Below, piece by piece: positions 1 through 7,298 of a stretch of 11,484 bases of DNA (its first letter is position 1; each line of letters begins with the position of its first letter). This stretch comes from Alphaproteobacteria bacterium (GTDB taxonomy: Bacteria > Pseudomonadota > Alphaproteobacteria > UBA2136 > UBA6156): positions 1 to 11,484 of the forward strand of contig JADCGN010000050.1 in the NCBI GenBank assembly GCA_020249005.1, in the 5' to 3' direction. A program made the position numbers and the translations under genes. A model generated the notes under the pieces. That model was not told the DNA's origin. It made no database searches and saw only the letters and a program-made list of their open reading frames with translations.

Positions 1-2049
1 ATTCTCACCAACGGCAAGGCCGAAGAGTTTACCTGCCAGCTGGCCAAACTGGGCGGCGCCTGGGCCAGTGTGGATTTGGCCGCCCATGGCTTGCCCGACA
101 GCGACTGGGTGGTGCGCGACGTGGTGCTGCACGGCCGCGACGTCAGCCAGCGCCAAACCATGCTGGAAAGTATCGCCCGCAGCGAACAGCGCTTCCGTGA
201 TTTTGCCGCCAGCAGTGCCGACTGGCTGTGGGAGACCGACCGCGCCGGGCGTTTTACCTACATCTCCCCCGGGGTGCACCATGTGCTGGGCTTTGCCGCC
301 GAGGATTTGGAAGGGCGCGGCCAATTGGATGTGCTGTTCCCGGCCGAGGATGACCCGGTGCGGGAGCTGGTGGTGAGCCGCACCGAGCGCCGCCAGGCCT
401 ACCGTGAGTTGGAATTCTGGACCAACGCCAAAGACGGCAACCGCGTGTGCCTGCGCCTGAGCGGCGTGCCGGTACTGGATGCCCAGCAAGAGTTTACCGG
501 CTACCGCGGGGCCGCCAGCAACATCACCGCCAGCAAGATCGAGCGCGACCAGGTGTACCGCCTGGCCACCACCGACCACCTCACCGGCTTGCTCAATTCG
601 CTGCGCTTTAAGGAAGAGCTGGACCGGGCCGTGACCTTGGCCAAGCGCCACAGCACCCAAGGCGTGGTGCTGTTTATCGACCTCGACCGCTTTAAGGAAA
701 TCAACGACACCCACGGCCACGAGGCGGGGGACCAAATCCTGCAAGGGGTGGCCGACATTCTGCGCGACAACGTGCGCAGTACCGACGTGGTGGCGCGTCG
801 CGGCGGGGATGAGTTCAGCATCATCATGCACAACATTGCGGTGGCCGATGCCAGCCAGAAGGTGCAGCGGATGATCGATGCCGTGAAGGCCTTTGGCGTG
901 GATTACCACGGCACGCGCCTGACCGTGACGATGAGCGTGGGGATGGTGCAATACCCCATGGCGGTGCGCGAGGGCGAAGAGGAACGCCTGAACGGCAAGG
1001 CCGCCGAACAGCTGATCATGAGCGCCGACCTGGCGATGTACAAAGCCAAGGATATGGGCCGCAACCGCCTGTTTGTGGATGCCGCCGACGCCGGCAGCGA
1101 CACCGTGGGCAGCGTGCGGGCCCAGCTGAAGTGGCTGGAGCGCCTGCGTTATTGCCTAGAGCATGAGGAGTTTGAACTGCATTATCAGGCCATTGTGCCC
1201 GCGCGCACCACCACCTGGCCGCACCCCCAAGGCCAGGAGCGCCCATTGGCGGAAGCGTTGCTGCGGATTTACGACGAGCACGGCAAGGTGGGCAGCCCCG
1301 CGCTTTACATCGATGCCGCCGAACACTTTGGGCTGATCCAGCAGCTGGATTTGGCCGTGGTGAAGCGGGTGTTCCAAACCCAAGTGGCCTTGCAGCAGGA
1401 AGGCTTGGGCGTAGATGTGAGCATCAACCTCTCCTGCCGCACGCTGGGCGACCCGGCCGTGCTGCCCAAGCTGCAAGAGCTACTGAAAACCTACCCGGTT
1501 GACCCGGCCCGGATTGTGTTTGAAGTGACCGAAACCATGGCGTTGCACGATCCGGCCCAGATGCGCGACATCGATGACATTAAGGCCTTCATCGATAGCC
1601 TGCGCGGCATGGGCTTCCGCTTTGCGCTGGATGACTTCGGCACCGGCTTCACCAGCTTCCGCTACCTGAAGCTGTTGAAGGTGGATTTGGTAAAGATCGA
1701 CGGCGAGTACGTCAAGAACCTGGCCAGCGATGCCACCGACCGGCTGTTTGTGCAGCAGATGGTGGCGTTGTGTAAGGGCTTGGGCATCACCACGATTGCC
1801 GAGTTTGTGGAAGACCGCACGATTTCCGCCACGCTGTTGGAACTGGGCGTGGATGCCGGGCAGGGCTGGCTGTACGCTAAACCGCAGGCCGATTTGCGCG
1901 GGCTGATTGAAGCCTACCGCGGCAAGATTATGAACGATTGGGCCGAAGCGCCGCCGTTGCTTTCGGTGGCCAATGGAGAAACACCCGCGCCCACCCTGAA
2001 GCTGAAGAAGCCTGCCGCCAAGGGCGGCAAGGGGGCTGGTAAAGTTTAG
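1..2049 (+). CDS. PAS-GGDEF-EAL cyclic-di-GMP synthase/phosphodiesterase (5' end outside window)
   Basis: The reading frame is open from base 1, so the true start lies upstream; 682 residues are visible. Residues about 1-55 look like the end of an upstream PAS domain (VVLHGRDVSQR). A full PAS domain follows at about 64-180 (FRDFAASSADWLWETD). The GGDEF domain has an intact GGDEF at 802-816 (residues 268-272), and the inhibitory I-site RSTD lies exactly five residues before it. The EAL domain is also intact: EALLR at 1252-1266, then INLS, EVTE, DDFGTG, KID, AEFVE and QGWLYAKP. Both the diguanylate cyclase and the phosphodiesterase therefore look competent, and PAS input probably sets the balance. 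The protein ends in a short Lys/Gly/Ala-rich tail. No membrane segment is visible in this part. The stop overlaps the convergent gene by 4 bp. Domain calls are sure; the net activity is inference. Confidence 0.95.
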   Translation: MLTNGKAEEFTCQLAKLGGAWASVDLAAHGLPDSDWVVRDVVLHGRDVSQRQTMLESIARSEQRFRDFAASSADWLWETDRAGRFTYISPGVHHVLGFAAEDLEGRGQLDVLFPAEDDPVRELVVSRTERRQAYRELEFWTNAKDGNRVCLRLSGVPVLDAQQEFTGYRGAASNITASKIERDQVYRLATTDHLTGLLNSLRFKEELDRAVTLAKRHSTQGVVLFIDLDRFKEINDTHGHEAGDQILQGVADILRDNVRSTDVVARRGGDEFSIIMHNIAVADASQKVQRMIDAVKAFGVDYHGTRLTVTMSVGMVQYPMAVREGEEERLNGKAAEQLIMSADLAMYKAKDMGRNRLFVDAADAGSDTVGSVRAQLKWLERLRYCLEHEEFELHYQAIVPARTTTWPHPQGQERPLAEALLRIYDEHGKVGSPALYIDAAEHFGLIQQLDLAVVKRVFQTQVALQQEGLGVDVSINLSCRTLGDPAVLPKLQELLKTYPVDPARIVFEVTETMALHDPAQMRDIDDIKAFIDSLRGMGFRFALDDFGTGFTSFRYLKLLKVDLVKIDGEYVKNLASDATDRLFVQQMVALCKGLGITTIAEFVEDRTISATLLELGVDAGQGWLYAKPQADLRGLIEAYRGKIMNDWAEAPPLLSVANGETPAPTLKLKKPAAKGGKGAGKV

Positions 2050-2261
2050 GGCTTAACGTAGGTAAGATAGATGATGATTTCCACCAGCAACGCCAAGCAG
2101 AAGCCCACACGCATGAACATCAGCGTGGTGCTGCGCCCGGCTTTGGCGGCGCTTTCCGCCTCGGTGCGGGGCCCGGCGAGGTTGACCATCCCCACCAACA
2201 GTGACCCAATGGCACACAGGAAGGTGCCGACCATGACGTACGCGAACCAGTGGTTGAACAT
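2046..2261 (-). CDS. Small twin-transmembrane protein, HIG1-like
   Basis: This 71-residue protein has two hydrophobic helices, at about 5-27 and 47-68. They are joined by a polar loop (about 30-46) containing GPRTEAESAAKAGRS. The loop is followed by LMFMRVG, which resembles the LMRxRV entry to the second helix in bacterial HIG1-domain (twin transmembrane helix) proteins. In that family the mitochondrial members act on respiratory supercomplexes; the bacterial role is poorly known. I chose the ATG at 2261 because it starts right before helix 1 (MFNHWFAYVM). An in-frame start at 2321 would overlap the divergent neighbour and add 20 residues unlike the family. No clear Shine-Dalgarno sequence is visible. 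Its 3' end overlaps the c-di-GMP gene by 4 bp with no terminator between. The family call is moderate; the membrane topology is well supported. Confidence 0.65.
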   Translation of the reverse strand: MFNHWFAYVMVGTFLCAIGSLLVGMVNLAGPRTEAESAAKAGRSTTLMFMRVGFCLALLVEIIIYLTYVKP

Positions 2262-2300
2262 GGGTGCTACGCTGGCGGGGGGAAGGGGGCTTGTCAACCC

Positions 2301-3857
2301 ATGAGCGCCCCGGTGCTGCAACCGCTTCGCCAGATTTTAAAGGCCCGCACGGGCTGCAGCCTGTTTACCCAATTGGGCTTGCCGCGGCTGGCCAGCTTTA
2401 AGGATGATACCCAGCTCTATGCCGGCTTTACCCGGGCGGTGCCGGTGCTGGCGCCGCAGGTGTTTTTGGAAAGCCTGGGCAAAATGTTGCCGCAAGGCAG
2501 TACCGATGCCTTGCAGGTGCTGCAAAGCCCCAACCTGTTGGTCAAGGGCACCCCGCAGGCGGCGGTGGCCTACAAGGGCGTACCGTTGCCGGTGACTGCC
2601 GAGCTGCTGGCCGATGCTTTAGCAGCCGAACGCCGCCTGACCAATCGCCTTAAGAGCCAGGGGATTGGCGTGCGCGGCCGCTGGTTTGTGTTGAACGAGC
2701 CGGAGTTTGTGCAGCACGAAACCAGCCACGGCCCGCTGCCGGTGCCGCTGGCCAGTTGGTTGGCCTTGCTGGAGCAAGAACGGGCCGGTTTCATCAACCG
2801 TTTCCGCAACCCCCGCGTAGGGCCGGTCACCAGCGGGTTGCCGAAAAGCGGCAGCCGTTGGCAATGGTTTAATGCGATGCGCGACCAACTGCTGGCCCAC
2901 GGCAGCGGCGTGGATACCCTGATGACCGCACCCCGGACGCTGGTGGATTTTGCACTCTATGTGGCGCAGCAGGCGGGCCGTTTTGTGCCGCTGGCCGAAC
3001 TGCTGCCCAATCTGCAGGTGCTGGTGCTCACCCATCACGATTTTTCCTTGCAGCGCACCGAACTGGGGTACTTGCTGCAAGGGCTCAGCCAAGTGCGCTG
3101 GGTGCAGGGGCAATTTTCCCCGCTGGGGCTGATGCTGAGTCAGGCCGACATCAACATCCGCCAACGGCTGGAGTTGGATTTGGGAGGCCAATGTTTCCCC
3201 GAGTTCATCCCGGTGACGGATATCGACCCGCAAGGGCGGTTGGCGCGCAGCGCGCGGCGCTTCCATGCCGGGCAGGTGGAAATGGGGCAGGATTATTTGC
3301 TGGTGGTGACCACCGCCAGCGGCTTGCTGGGCGTCAACACCGGGCAGGTGTTCCGCGTGCTGGGACTGCCGGGGCCCGGCTTGGGGGGTGGGTTGGTGTT
3401 GCCGGTGGCGGCGCGGGGCCCGGTGGTGCAGTTGAATGGTCTCAGTGAAGGCTTGCGGGAAGATGCGCTGCTGGAAGCGATCGGTAACATCAATACGGCG
3501 TTGTCGGGGCAGGGGGTGTTTATCCGCGAAGCCCTACTGGGGCATGTGGTGGCCGAGCGCTTGCCGTTTTGGGTGTTGGAAATTTCCCGCCCGCTGGGGG
3601 AAGTGGATGCCACCACGCTGCAAAGCATCGCCAAGCGCCTGCATGCCGAGCTGGATTTACGCAGCCCCTCTTACCGCAACGCCTACCGGGGTGCGGCCTT
3701 ACGGCCCCCCAAGGTGCACATGGTGCCGATGGGCACCTTCGCCGCCGCCGCCAGCAATGCCACCGAACACGCGCAGTTCGACCACTCGGCCGATGCCGCC
3801 CAATGCCGGAAAATCCTAGGCGTGGCCTGGGAAAGCCAAGTTTTTGAAGCGATTTAG
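2301..3857 (+). CDS. GH3-like acyl-adenylate-fold protein with degenerate ATP motifs
   Basis: This 518-residue protein has the length and order of GH3 (auxin-responsive GH3/JAR1-type) amido synthetases. Segments that match by eye are LAELLPNLQVLVL (231-243), the hallmark FPEFIPVTD (299-307), GQDYLLVVTTASGLLG (329-344), and the C-terminal YRNAYRGAALRPPKVHMVPMG (458-478). GH3 enzymes adenylate a carboxylic acid and transfer it to an amino acid. Here the expected ATP-binding motifs look lost. The SSGTT loop is replaced around 76-92 (LLVKGTP), the YxSE motif around 268-280 (QGQFSPLG), and YRxGD by GVNTGQ (344-349). It may be a pseudo-enzyme or use a different substrate. The ATG at 2301 was chosen because AAGGGGG precedes it by about 11 bases; upstream in-frame starts lack this. 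It is divergent from the HIG1-like gene. No terminator hairpin was found after it. The family is inferred from motifs only. Confidence 0.7.
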   Translation: MSAPVLQPLRQILKARTGCSLFTQLGLPRLASFKDDTQLYAGFTRAVPVLAPQVFLESLGKMLPQGSTDALQVLQSPNLLVKGTPQAAVAYKGVPLPVTAELLADALAAERRLTNRLKSQGIGVRGRWFVLNEPEFVQHETSHGPLPVPLASWLALLEQERAGFINRFRNPRVGPVTSGLPKSGSRWQWFNAMRDQLLAHGSGVDTLMTAPRTLVDFALYVAQQAGRFVPLAELLPNLQVLVLTHHDFSLQRTELGYLLQGLSQVRWVQGQFSPLGLMLSQADINIRQRLELDLGGQCFPEFIPVTDIDPQGRLARSARRFHAGQVEMGQDYLLVVTTASGLLGVNTGQVFRVLGLPGPGLGGGLVLPVAARGPVVQLNGLSEGLREDALLEAIGNINTALSGQGVFIREALLGHVVAERLPFWVLEISRPLGEVDATTLQSIAKRLHAELDLRSPSYRNAYRGAALRPPKVHMVPMGTFAAAASNATEHAQFDHSADAAQCRKILGVAWESQVFEAI

Positions 3858-3944
3858 CTTTTTTCCCAATAACGGGGCTTGCTGGGCGTCGTTTGCACCC
3901 TCCTGTCATCTTTTTTATTGCGGCGCACCATAGGGGTGAAGCGC

Positions 3945-3988
3945 TTGACACGCCCCCCGAGAAGGCAAAGCATAACGGGGCGTGCCAA
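3945..3988. repeat. Long inverted repeat with TTGACA in its left arm
   Basis: Two 12-base arms, TTGACACGCCCC (3945-3956) and GGGGCGTGCCAA (3977-3988), are inverted copies with 11 of 12 positions paired; the inner 8 bp are perfect. They are separated by 20 bases. The left arm contains a perfect -35-like TTGACA, and CATAAC (3971-3976) abuts the right arm, but the 20-bp spacing between them is long for a sigma-70 promoter. No T-run follows, so this is not an intrinsic terminator. It lies 34 bases before the YdcH-like gene and could be an operator or a 5' leader hairpin. Confidence 0.5.
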
Positions 3989-4022
3989 ACGAAGAAGGAA
4001 ACAACCAAGGGGGACACCGCCG

Positions 4023-4232
4023 ATGGCACAGAGCAACCACACCTTCAACCAGGCTGCCGGCAGGCTGGCGCCCCACGCCGCCAGCCTGCTGCAAAAGATC
4101 GCCGCACTGGAAGCCGAGCTGGATGAATTGGCCAAACACACACTGGTATGGGATGACGCCAGCAAACAGCTGAAGCGCCGCAAACTGCAGCTGCGCGATG
4201 AATTGGCGGCGCTGCAGCGGCGGCGAAACTAA
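4023..4232 (+). CDS. Small coiled-coil protein, YdcH/DUF465-like
   Basis: This 69-residue, highly charged protein has no membrane segment or signal peptide. Residues about 21-66 form a predicted helical hairpin or coiled coil. Its second half, QLKRRKLQLRDELAALQ (49-65), closely matches the LKxxKLxLKDEIxxL signature of the YdcH/DUF465 family. The function of that family is unknown. I chose the ATG at 4023 because AAGGGGG (4007-4013) sits 9 bases upstream; an upstream in-frame start at 3879 would add an Arg-rich extension not seen in the family. It is preceded by the inverted repeat at 3945-3988 and followed by a strong terminator, so it is probably its own transcription unit. The gene call is good; the family call is moderate. 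Confidence 0.65.
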   Translation: MAQSNHTFNQAAGRLAPHAASLLQKIAALEAELDELAKHTLVWDDASKQLKRRKLQLRDELAALQRRRN

Positions 4233-4250
4233 CCCTTCAATTTGTTGATG

Positions 4251-4273
4251 AGCCCCTGCGAAGGGGCTTTTTT
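4251..4273 (+). terminator. Rho-independent terminator after the YdcH-like gene
   Basis: A 7-bp perfect stem, AGCCCCT (4251-4257) with AGGGGCT (4262-4268), is closed by a stable GCGA tetraloop and runs directly into six T residues (4268-4273). It ends the unit of the small coiled-coil gene and isolates the AAA+ gene downstream. Confidence 0.93.
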
Positions 4274-4303
4274 CATGGGCTTACCAGAATGCGTAAGATA
4301 ATC

Positions 4304-4332
4304 TTGACAATGAATACTTTATACAATATTTA
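4304..4332 (+). promoter_or_regulatory. Candidate promoter of the AAA+ ATPase gene
   Basis: A perfect -35 box TTGACA (4304-4309) is followed after 17 bp by the AT-rich TATTTA (4327-4332), a weak -10 match. TACAAT at 4322-4327 is a better -10 but only 12 bp away. The whole stretch 4285-4340 is markedly AT-rich for this genome and lies just past a terminator, which supports a dedicated promoter. Confidence 0.5.
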
Positions 4333-4380
4333 TTTTACGAAACCGCAACGTTTAACCGATAACCTGAAGGATGTGATCCT

Positions 4381-5175
4381 ATGTATGACGATGAAGATAT
4401 TGCCGATCTTGCCGATAGCGGTAAATTAAGTCAGGCCGTTGGCATATTGCCGCCGGTGGTGTGGGCAGAAGTCAGCCTCCATTTTGACCCAGCCTTGGTC
4501 AACACCGATATCAACCTCTTGCCCCTGGTTGAACGAATTAAATTTGTAGGTGCCTGCCAAGGCTTGAATGTTTTGTTCTATGGGCCGCCGGGCACCGGAA
4601 AAACCGAGTTTGCCCAACATATTGCCAAGACTTTGGGACTGAAGTCGATGGTGGTGCGCACCTCGGACGTGCTATTTTCTAGAGTGGGGGTGTCGGAAAA
4701 AATAATTCGGCAAATTTTCGCCCATGCCAAACGGAATCAGGCCAGTATCATCATCGATGAGGCCGATTCCTTGTTGTACGACCGCAAGCAAACCGAGCGC
4801 CTCTGGCAAGCCCAGTTGGTGAATGAATTTATCCAAGAAATCGACAAACACAATTTCCCGATTTTCTGCACCACCAACAGCTTGGAAGACTTGGACAGCG
4901 CGGTGTTGCGGCGGTTTATGTTCAAGGTGGCGTTTCTGCCGTTGAACAAGGAGCAACGGGCCCGCGCCTTCCAAAAGTATTTTGGCGCTGCGTGCCCCGA
5001 CTATGTGGAAAATCTCGATAACCTTACGCTGGCCGATTTTGGTCTGGTTTACAAAAAGGCCAAATTGTTGGGCTACCTGCATGATCTCCCAAATTTGTTG
5101 AAGCTGTTTTACGATGAGTTGACGGCGCGGTTTACGTATCAACAAAAAGCCCCCAAGAAACGCAAGAGCGGCTAA
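4381..5175 (+). CDS. Stand-alone AAA+ ATPase
   Basis: This 264-residue single-module AAA+ protein carries Walker A GPPGTGKT (68-75), Walker B IIIDEADS (123-130, with D126 and E127), sensor 1 TTN (164-166) and an arginine pair RR (177-178). All core residues are intact, so ATP hydrolysis is likely. The residues just before Walker A (FDPALVNTDINLLPLVERI) resemble the lead-in of longer bacterial AAA ATPases, so this may be a minimal form without their extra N-terminal domains. No protease motif, membrane segment or zinc site is visible. The C-terminus is basic (KAPKKRKSG). GAAGGA (4366-4371) lies 9 bases before the ATG. A hand count gives about 51% GC over 4741-4920, against about 62% in 3181-3240. 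It stands alone between two terminators. Its substrate is unknown. Confidence 0.9.
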   Translation: MYDDEDIADLADSGKLSQAVGILPPVVWAEVSLHFDPALVNTDINLLPLVERIKFVGACQGLNVLFYGPPGTGKTEFAQHIAKTLGLKSMVVRTSDVLFSRVGVSEKIIRQIFAHAKRNQASIIIDEADSLLYDRKQTERLWQAQLVNEFIQEIDKHNFPIFCTTNSLEDLDSAVLRRFMFKVAFLPLNKEQRARAFQKYFGAACPDYVENLDNLTLADFGLVYKKAKLLGYLHDLPNLLKLFYDELTARFTYQQKAPKKRKSG

Positions 5176-5193
5176 GGCCAACCCAACCATACA

Positions 5194-5223
5194 CCAACGG
5201 CCCCCGCAGGGGCCGTTGGCTTT
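5194..5223 (+). terminator. Hairpin terminator between the convergent AAA+ gene and groEL
   Basis: An 11-bp perfect stem, CCAACGGCCCC (5194-5204) with GGGGCCGTTGG (5209-5219), has a CGCA loop and is followed by CTTT on the plus strand. The U-tract is short, but the stem is very strong. It lies 18 bases after the AAA+ stop and 20 bases past the groEL stop. It may stop transcripts from both sides, although the minus side has no T-run. Confidence 0.75.
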
Positions 5224-5239
5224 GAGCAGGGGGCTGGGC

Positions 5240-6874
5240 TTAGAAGTCCATCCCACCCATACCGCCCATACCGCCGGCGGCGGGGGCCGCGGGCTTGGGC
5301 TCGGGCAGGTCGGTCACCATCACTTCGGTGGTGATCATCAGGCCCCCCACGCTGGCGGCATCCTGCAGGGCGCAGCGCACCACCTTGGCAGGGTCGATGA
5401 TCCCGAACTTGACCATATCGCCATATTCGCCATTGGCGGCGTTGTAGCCGAAGGCATCCTTGCCTTCCTTCACCTTGCCAGCCACCACGGCGCCATCTTC
5501 CCCGGCGTTGCTGGCAATCGTGCGCAGCGGGGTTTCCAGCGCCTTGCGGATGATGTCCACGCCCACCTTTTGGTCGGGGTTGGCGGTCTTCACGCTGTCC
5601 AGCGCCTTCAGGCAACGGATGAGGGCCACACCACCGCCCGGCACCACGCCTTCTTCCACCGCGGCGCGGGTCGCGGCCAGGGCGTCGTCGATGCGGTCCT
5701 TTTTCTCCTTCACCTCAATTTCGGTGGAGCCGCCGACCTTGATCACCGCCACGCCACCGACCAGTTTGGCCAGGCGCTCTTGCAGTTTCTCGCGGTCGTA
5801 GTCGCTGGTGGTTTCCTCCATTTGCTGGCGGATTTGCGCCACGCGGGCATCCACGGCTTTTTTGTCGCCTTTGCCTTCCACAATTGTGGTGTGGTCCTTG
5901 GTGATGGTGATGGTGCCGGCTTTGCCCAGGTGGCCCAGCTGCACGTTTTCCAGCGTCATGCCGGTGTCTTCGCTAATCACCGTCCCGCCGGTTAGCGCGG
6001 CGATGTCTTCCAGCATGGCCTTGCGGCGGTCGCCGAAGCCCGGGGCCTTCACCGCGGCCACCTTCAGGCCGCCGCGCAGGCGGTTCACCACCAGCGTGGC
6101 CAGCGCTTGGCCTTCCACATCCTCGGCGATGATCACCAGCTCACGCCCGCCCTGGGCGATGGGCTCCAGGATCGGCAGGATTTGCTCGAGGCTGCTGATC
6201 TTGCGGTCGGTGATCAGGATCAGCGCATCCTTCATTTCCGCATGCATCTTGTCGGCATTGGTGATGAAGTAGGGGGAGAGGTAGCCGCGATCGAACTGCA
6301 TCCCCTTCACGGTTTCGAGCGTGGTTTCCAGGCCCTTGGCTTCTTCCACCGTAATCACGCCTTCCTCGCCCACAGCGTCCATCGCTTTGGCGATGTCTTC
6401 GCCGATGCTGGCGTCGCCGTTGGCGCTAATCGTGGCCACTTGGGCGATATCGCCTTTGCCGACCTTCTTGCTTTGGGTTTTCAGCTCGGCCACCACGGCT
6501 TGCACGGCGGCATCGAGGCCGCGCTTCAGGTCCATCGGGTTCATCCCGGCGGCCACGGCCTTGGTGCCTTCGTTGATGATGCTTTGGGCCAGCACGGTGG
6601 CGGTGGTGGTGCCATCGCCCGCCAGGTCGGCGGTCTTGCTGGCCACTTCGCGCACCATTTGGGCGCCCATGTTTTCAAACTTGTCGGCCAGGGTGATTTC
6701 CTTGGCCACGCTCACGCCATCTTTGGTGATGCGCGGGGCGCCGAAGGATTTATCCAGCACCACGTTGCGGCCCTTGGGCCCCAGGGTGGCCTTCACGGCG
6801 TTGGCCAGCGTGTTGACGCCGGTCAGCATTTTGGCGCGGGCGTCGGTGCCGAATTTGAGATCTTTGGCAGGCAT
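5240..6874 (-). CDS. groEL: Chaperonin GroEL (Hsp60)
   Basis: This 544-residue protein has the usual GroEL length. It forms the 14-mer double ring that, with GroES and ATP, folds cytosolic proteins. Visible hallmarks are LGPKGRNVVLD (31-41), ITKDGVSVAKEI (49-60, D52), the ATP-site motif AGDGTTTAT (85-93, D87) and the Gly-Met C-terminal tail GGMGGMGGMDF. The start is the ATG at 6874 (MPAKDLKFG), as in the family, with GGAG about 10 bases upstream. It is the second gene of a groES-groEL operon with a 44-base gap and no promoter seen between them. Expression should follow the CIRCE-controlled promoter upstream of groES. Nothing in the protein is unusual. Confidence 0.99.
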   Translation of the reverse strand: MPAKDLKFGTDARAKMLTGVNTLANAVKATLGPKGRNVVLDKSFGAPRITKDGVSVAKEITLADKFENMGAQMVREVASKTADLAGDGTTTATVLAQSIINEGTKAVAAGMNPMDLKRGLDAAVQAVVAELKTQSKKVGKGDIAQVATISANGDASIGEDIAKAMDAVGEEGVITVEEAKGLETTLETVKGMQFDRGYLSPYFITNADKMHAEMKDALILITDRKISSLEQILPILEPIAQGGRELVIIAEDVEGQALATLVVNRLRGGLKVAAVKAPGFGDRRKAMLEDIAALTGGTVISEDTGMTLENVQLGHLGKAGTITITKDHTTIVEGKGDKKAVDARVAQIRQQMEETTSDYDREKLQERLAKLVGGVAVIKVGGSTEIEVKEKKDRIDDALAATRAAVEEGVVPGGGVALIRCLKALDSVKTANPDQKVGVDIIRKALETPLRTIASNAGEDGAVVAGKVKEGKDAFGYNAANGEYGDMVKFGIIDPAKVVRCALQDAASVGGLMITTEVMVTDLPEPKPAAPAAGGMGGMGGMDF

Positions 6875-6918
6875 TGTCGTTACACTCCAGTTGTTGGTTG
6901 TAAGTTGATGGTTGTAAT

Positions 6919-7224
6919 TTACTTCAGAATGGCGATGACGTCGCTTTCGGCTAAAACCAGCAGCTCTTCGCCATCCACCTTCACTTCATCGGCGCCCCAC
7001 TTTTTAAACAGCACCTTGTCGCCTACCTTCACGCTCATCGGCACGCGCTCGTCGCCGTCTTCGTTCCATTTGCCGGGGCCCACCGCCAGCACTTCGGCTT
7101 GCTGAGGCTTTTCCTTGGCGTTGTCGGGGATGATGATCCCGCTCTTGGTCTTGTCTTCCGCTTCCAGGCGCTTCACCACCAGACGGTCATTCAGGGGTTG
7201 GATTTTGTCGGCCAACTTGGTCAT
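6919..7224 (-). CDS. groES: Co-chaperonin GroES (Hsp10)
   Basis: This 101-residue protein forms the heptameric lid of the GroEL cage. IQPLNDRLVVKRLE (8-21) and the mobile loop region EDKTKSGIIIPD (23-34), which contacts GroEL, are typical. VGDKVLFKKW (68-77) and the C-terminal ESDVIAIL are also as expected. The ATG at 7224 was chosen because GGAGA lies 8 bases upstream and the length then fits the family. In-frame ATGs at 7248 and 7287 would add extra residues, and the latter would start inside the CIRCE operator. It is the first gene of the groESL operon. Confidence 0.98.
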   Translation of the reverse strand: MTKLADKIQPLNDRLVVKRLEAEDKTKSGIIIPDNAKEKPQQAEVLAVGPGKWNEDGDERVPMSVKVGDKVLFKKWGADEVKVDGEELLVLAESDVIAILK

Positions 7225-7271
7225 CTCCACAGTCTCCGTTGTTGTCATTCTGCATCCGGCGAGGGGCGAAA

Positions 7272-7298
7272 TTATCACTCCACGCAACGGGGTGATAA
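7272..7298 (-). promoter_or_regulatory. CIRCE-like HrcA operator, promoter-proximal copy
   Basis: TTATCACTC-N9-GGGTGATAA matches the CIRCE consensus TTAGCACTC-N9-GAGTGCTAA at 15 of 18 positions with the exact 9-base spacer. Flanking bases extend the dyad to 7270-7300. The G-to-T change in the left half is mirrored by C-to-A in the right half, so dyad symmetry is kept. It lies 47 bases before the groES start, probably at or just after the transcription start. HrcA binding at CIRCE represses groESL in many bacteria. Confidence 0.85.

Noticed and set aside
3840..3880. Terminator after the GH3-like gene
   Set aside because: There is a T-run (CTTTTTTCCC) but only a 4-bp stem possibility before it, which is too weak to call.
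3970..3988. Sigma-54 promoter on the minus strand from TTGGCACG in the right arm of the inverted repeat
   Set aside because: The required GC-containing -12 element (TTGC) is not at the right spacing, and no minus-strand gene lies downstream.
3879..4022. N-terminal extension of the small coiled-coil gene from an upstream ATG
   Set aside because: It would be Arg-rich and unlike the family, it runs through the inverted repeat, and the ATG at 4023 has a good Shine-Dalgarno sequence.
5216..7105. Long open frames on the plus strand antisense to groEL and groES
   Set aside because: They are produced by codon bias of the GC-rich sense genes; the products are His/Leu-rich without family features, and groEL and groES are certain on the minus strand.
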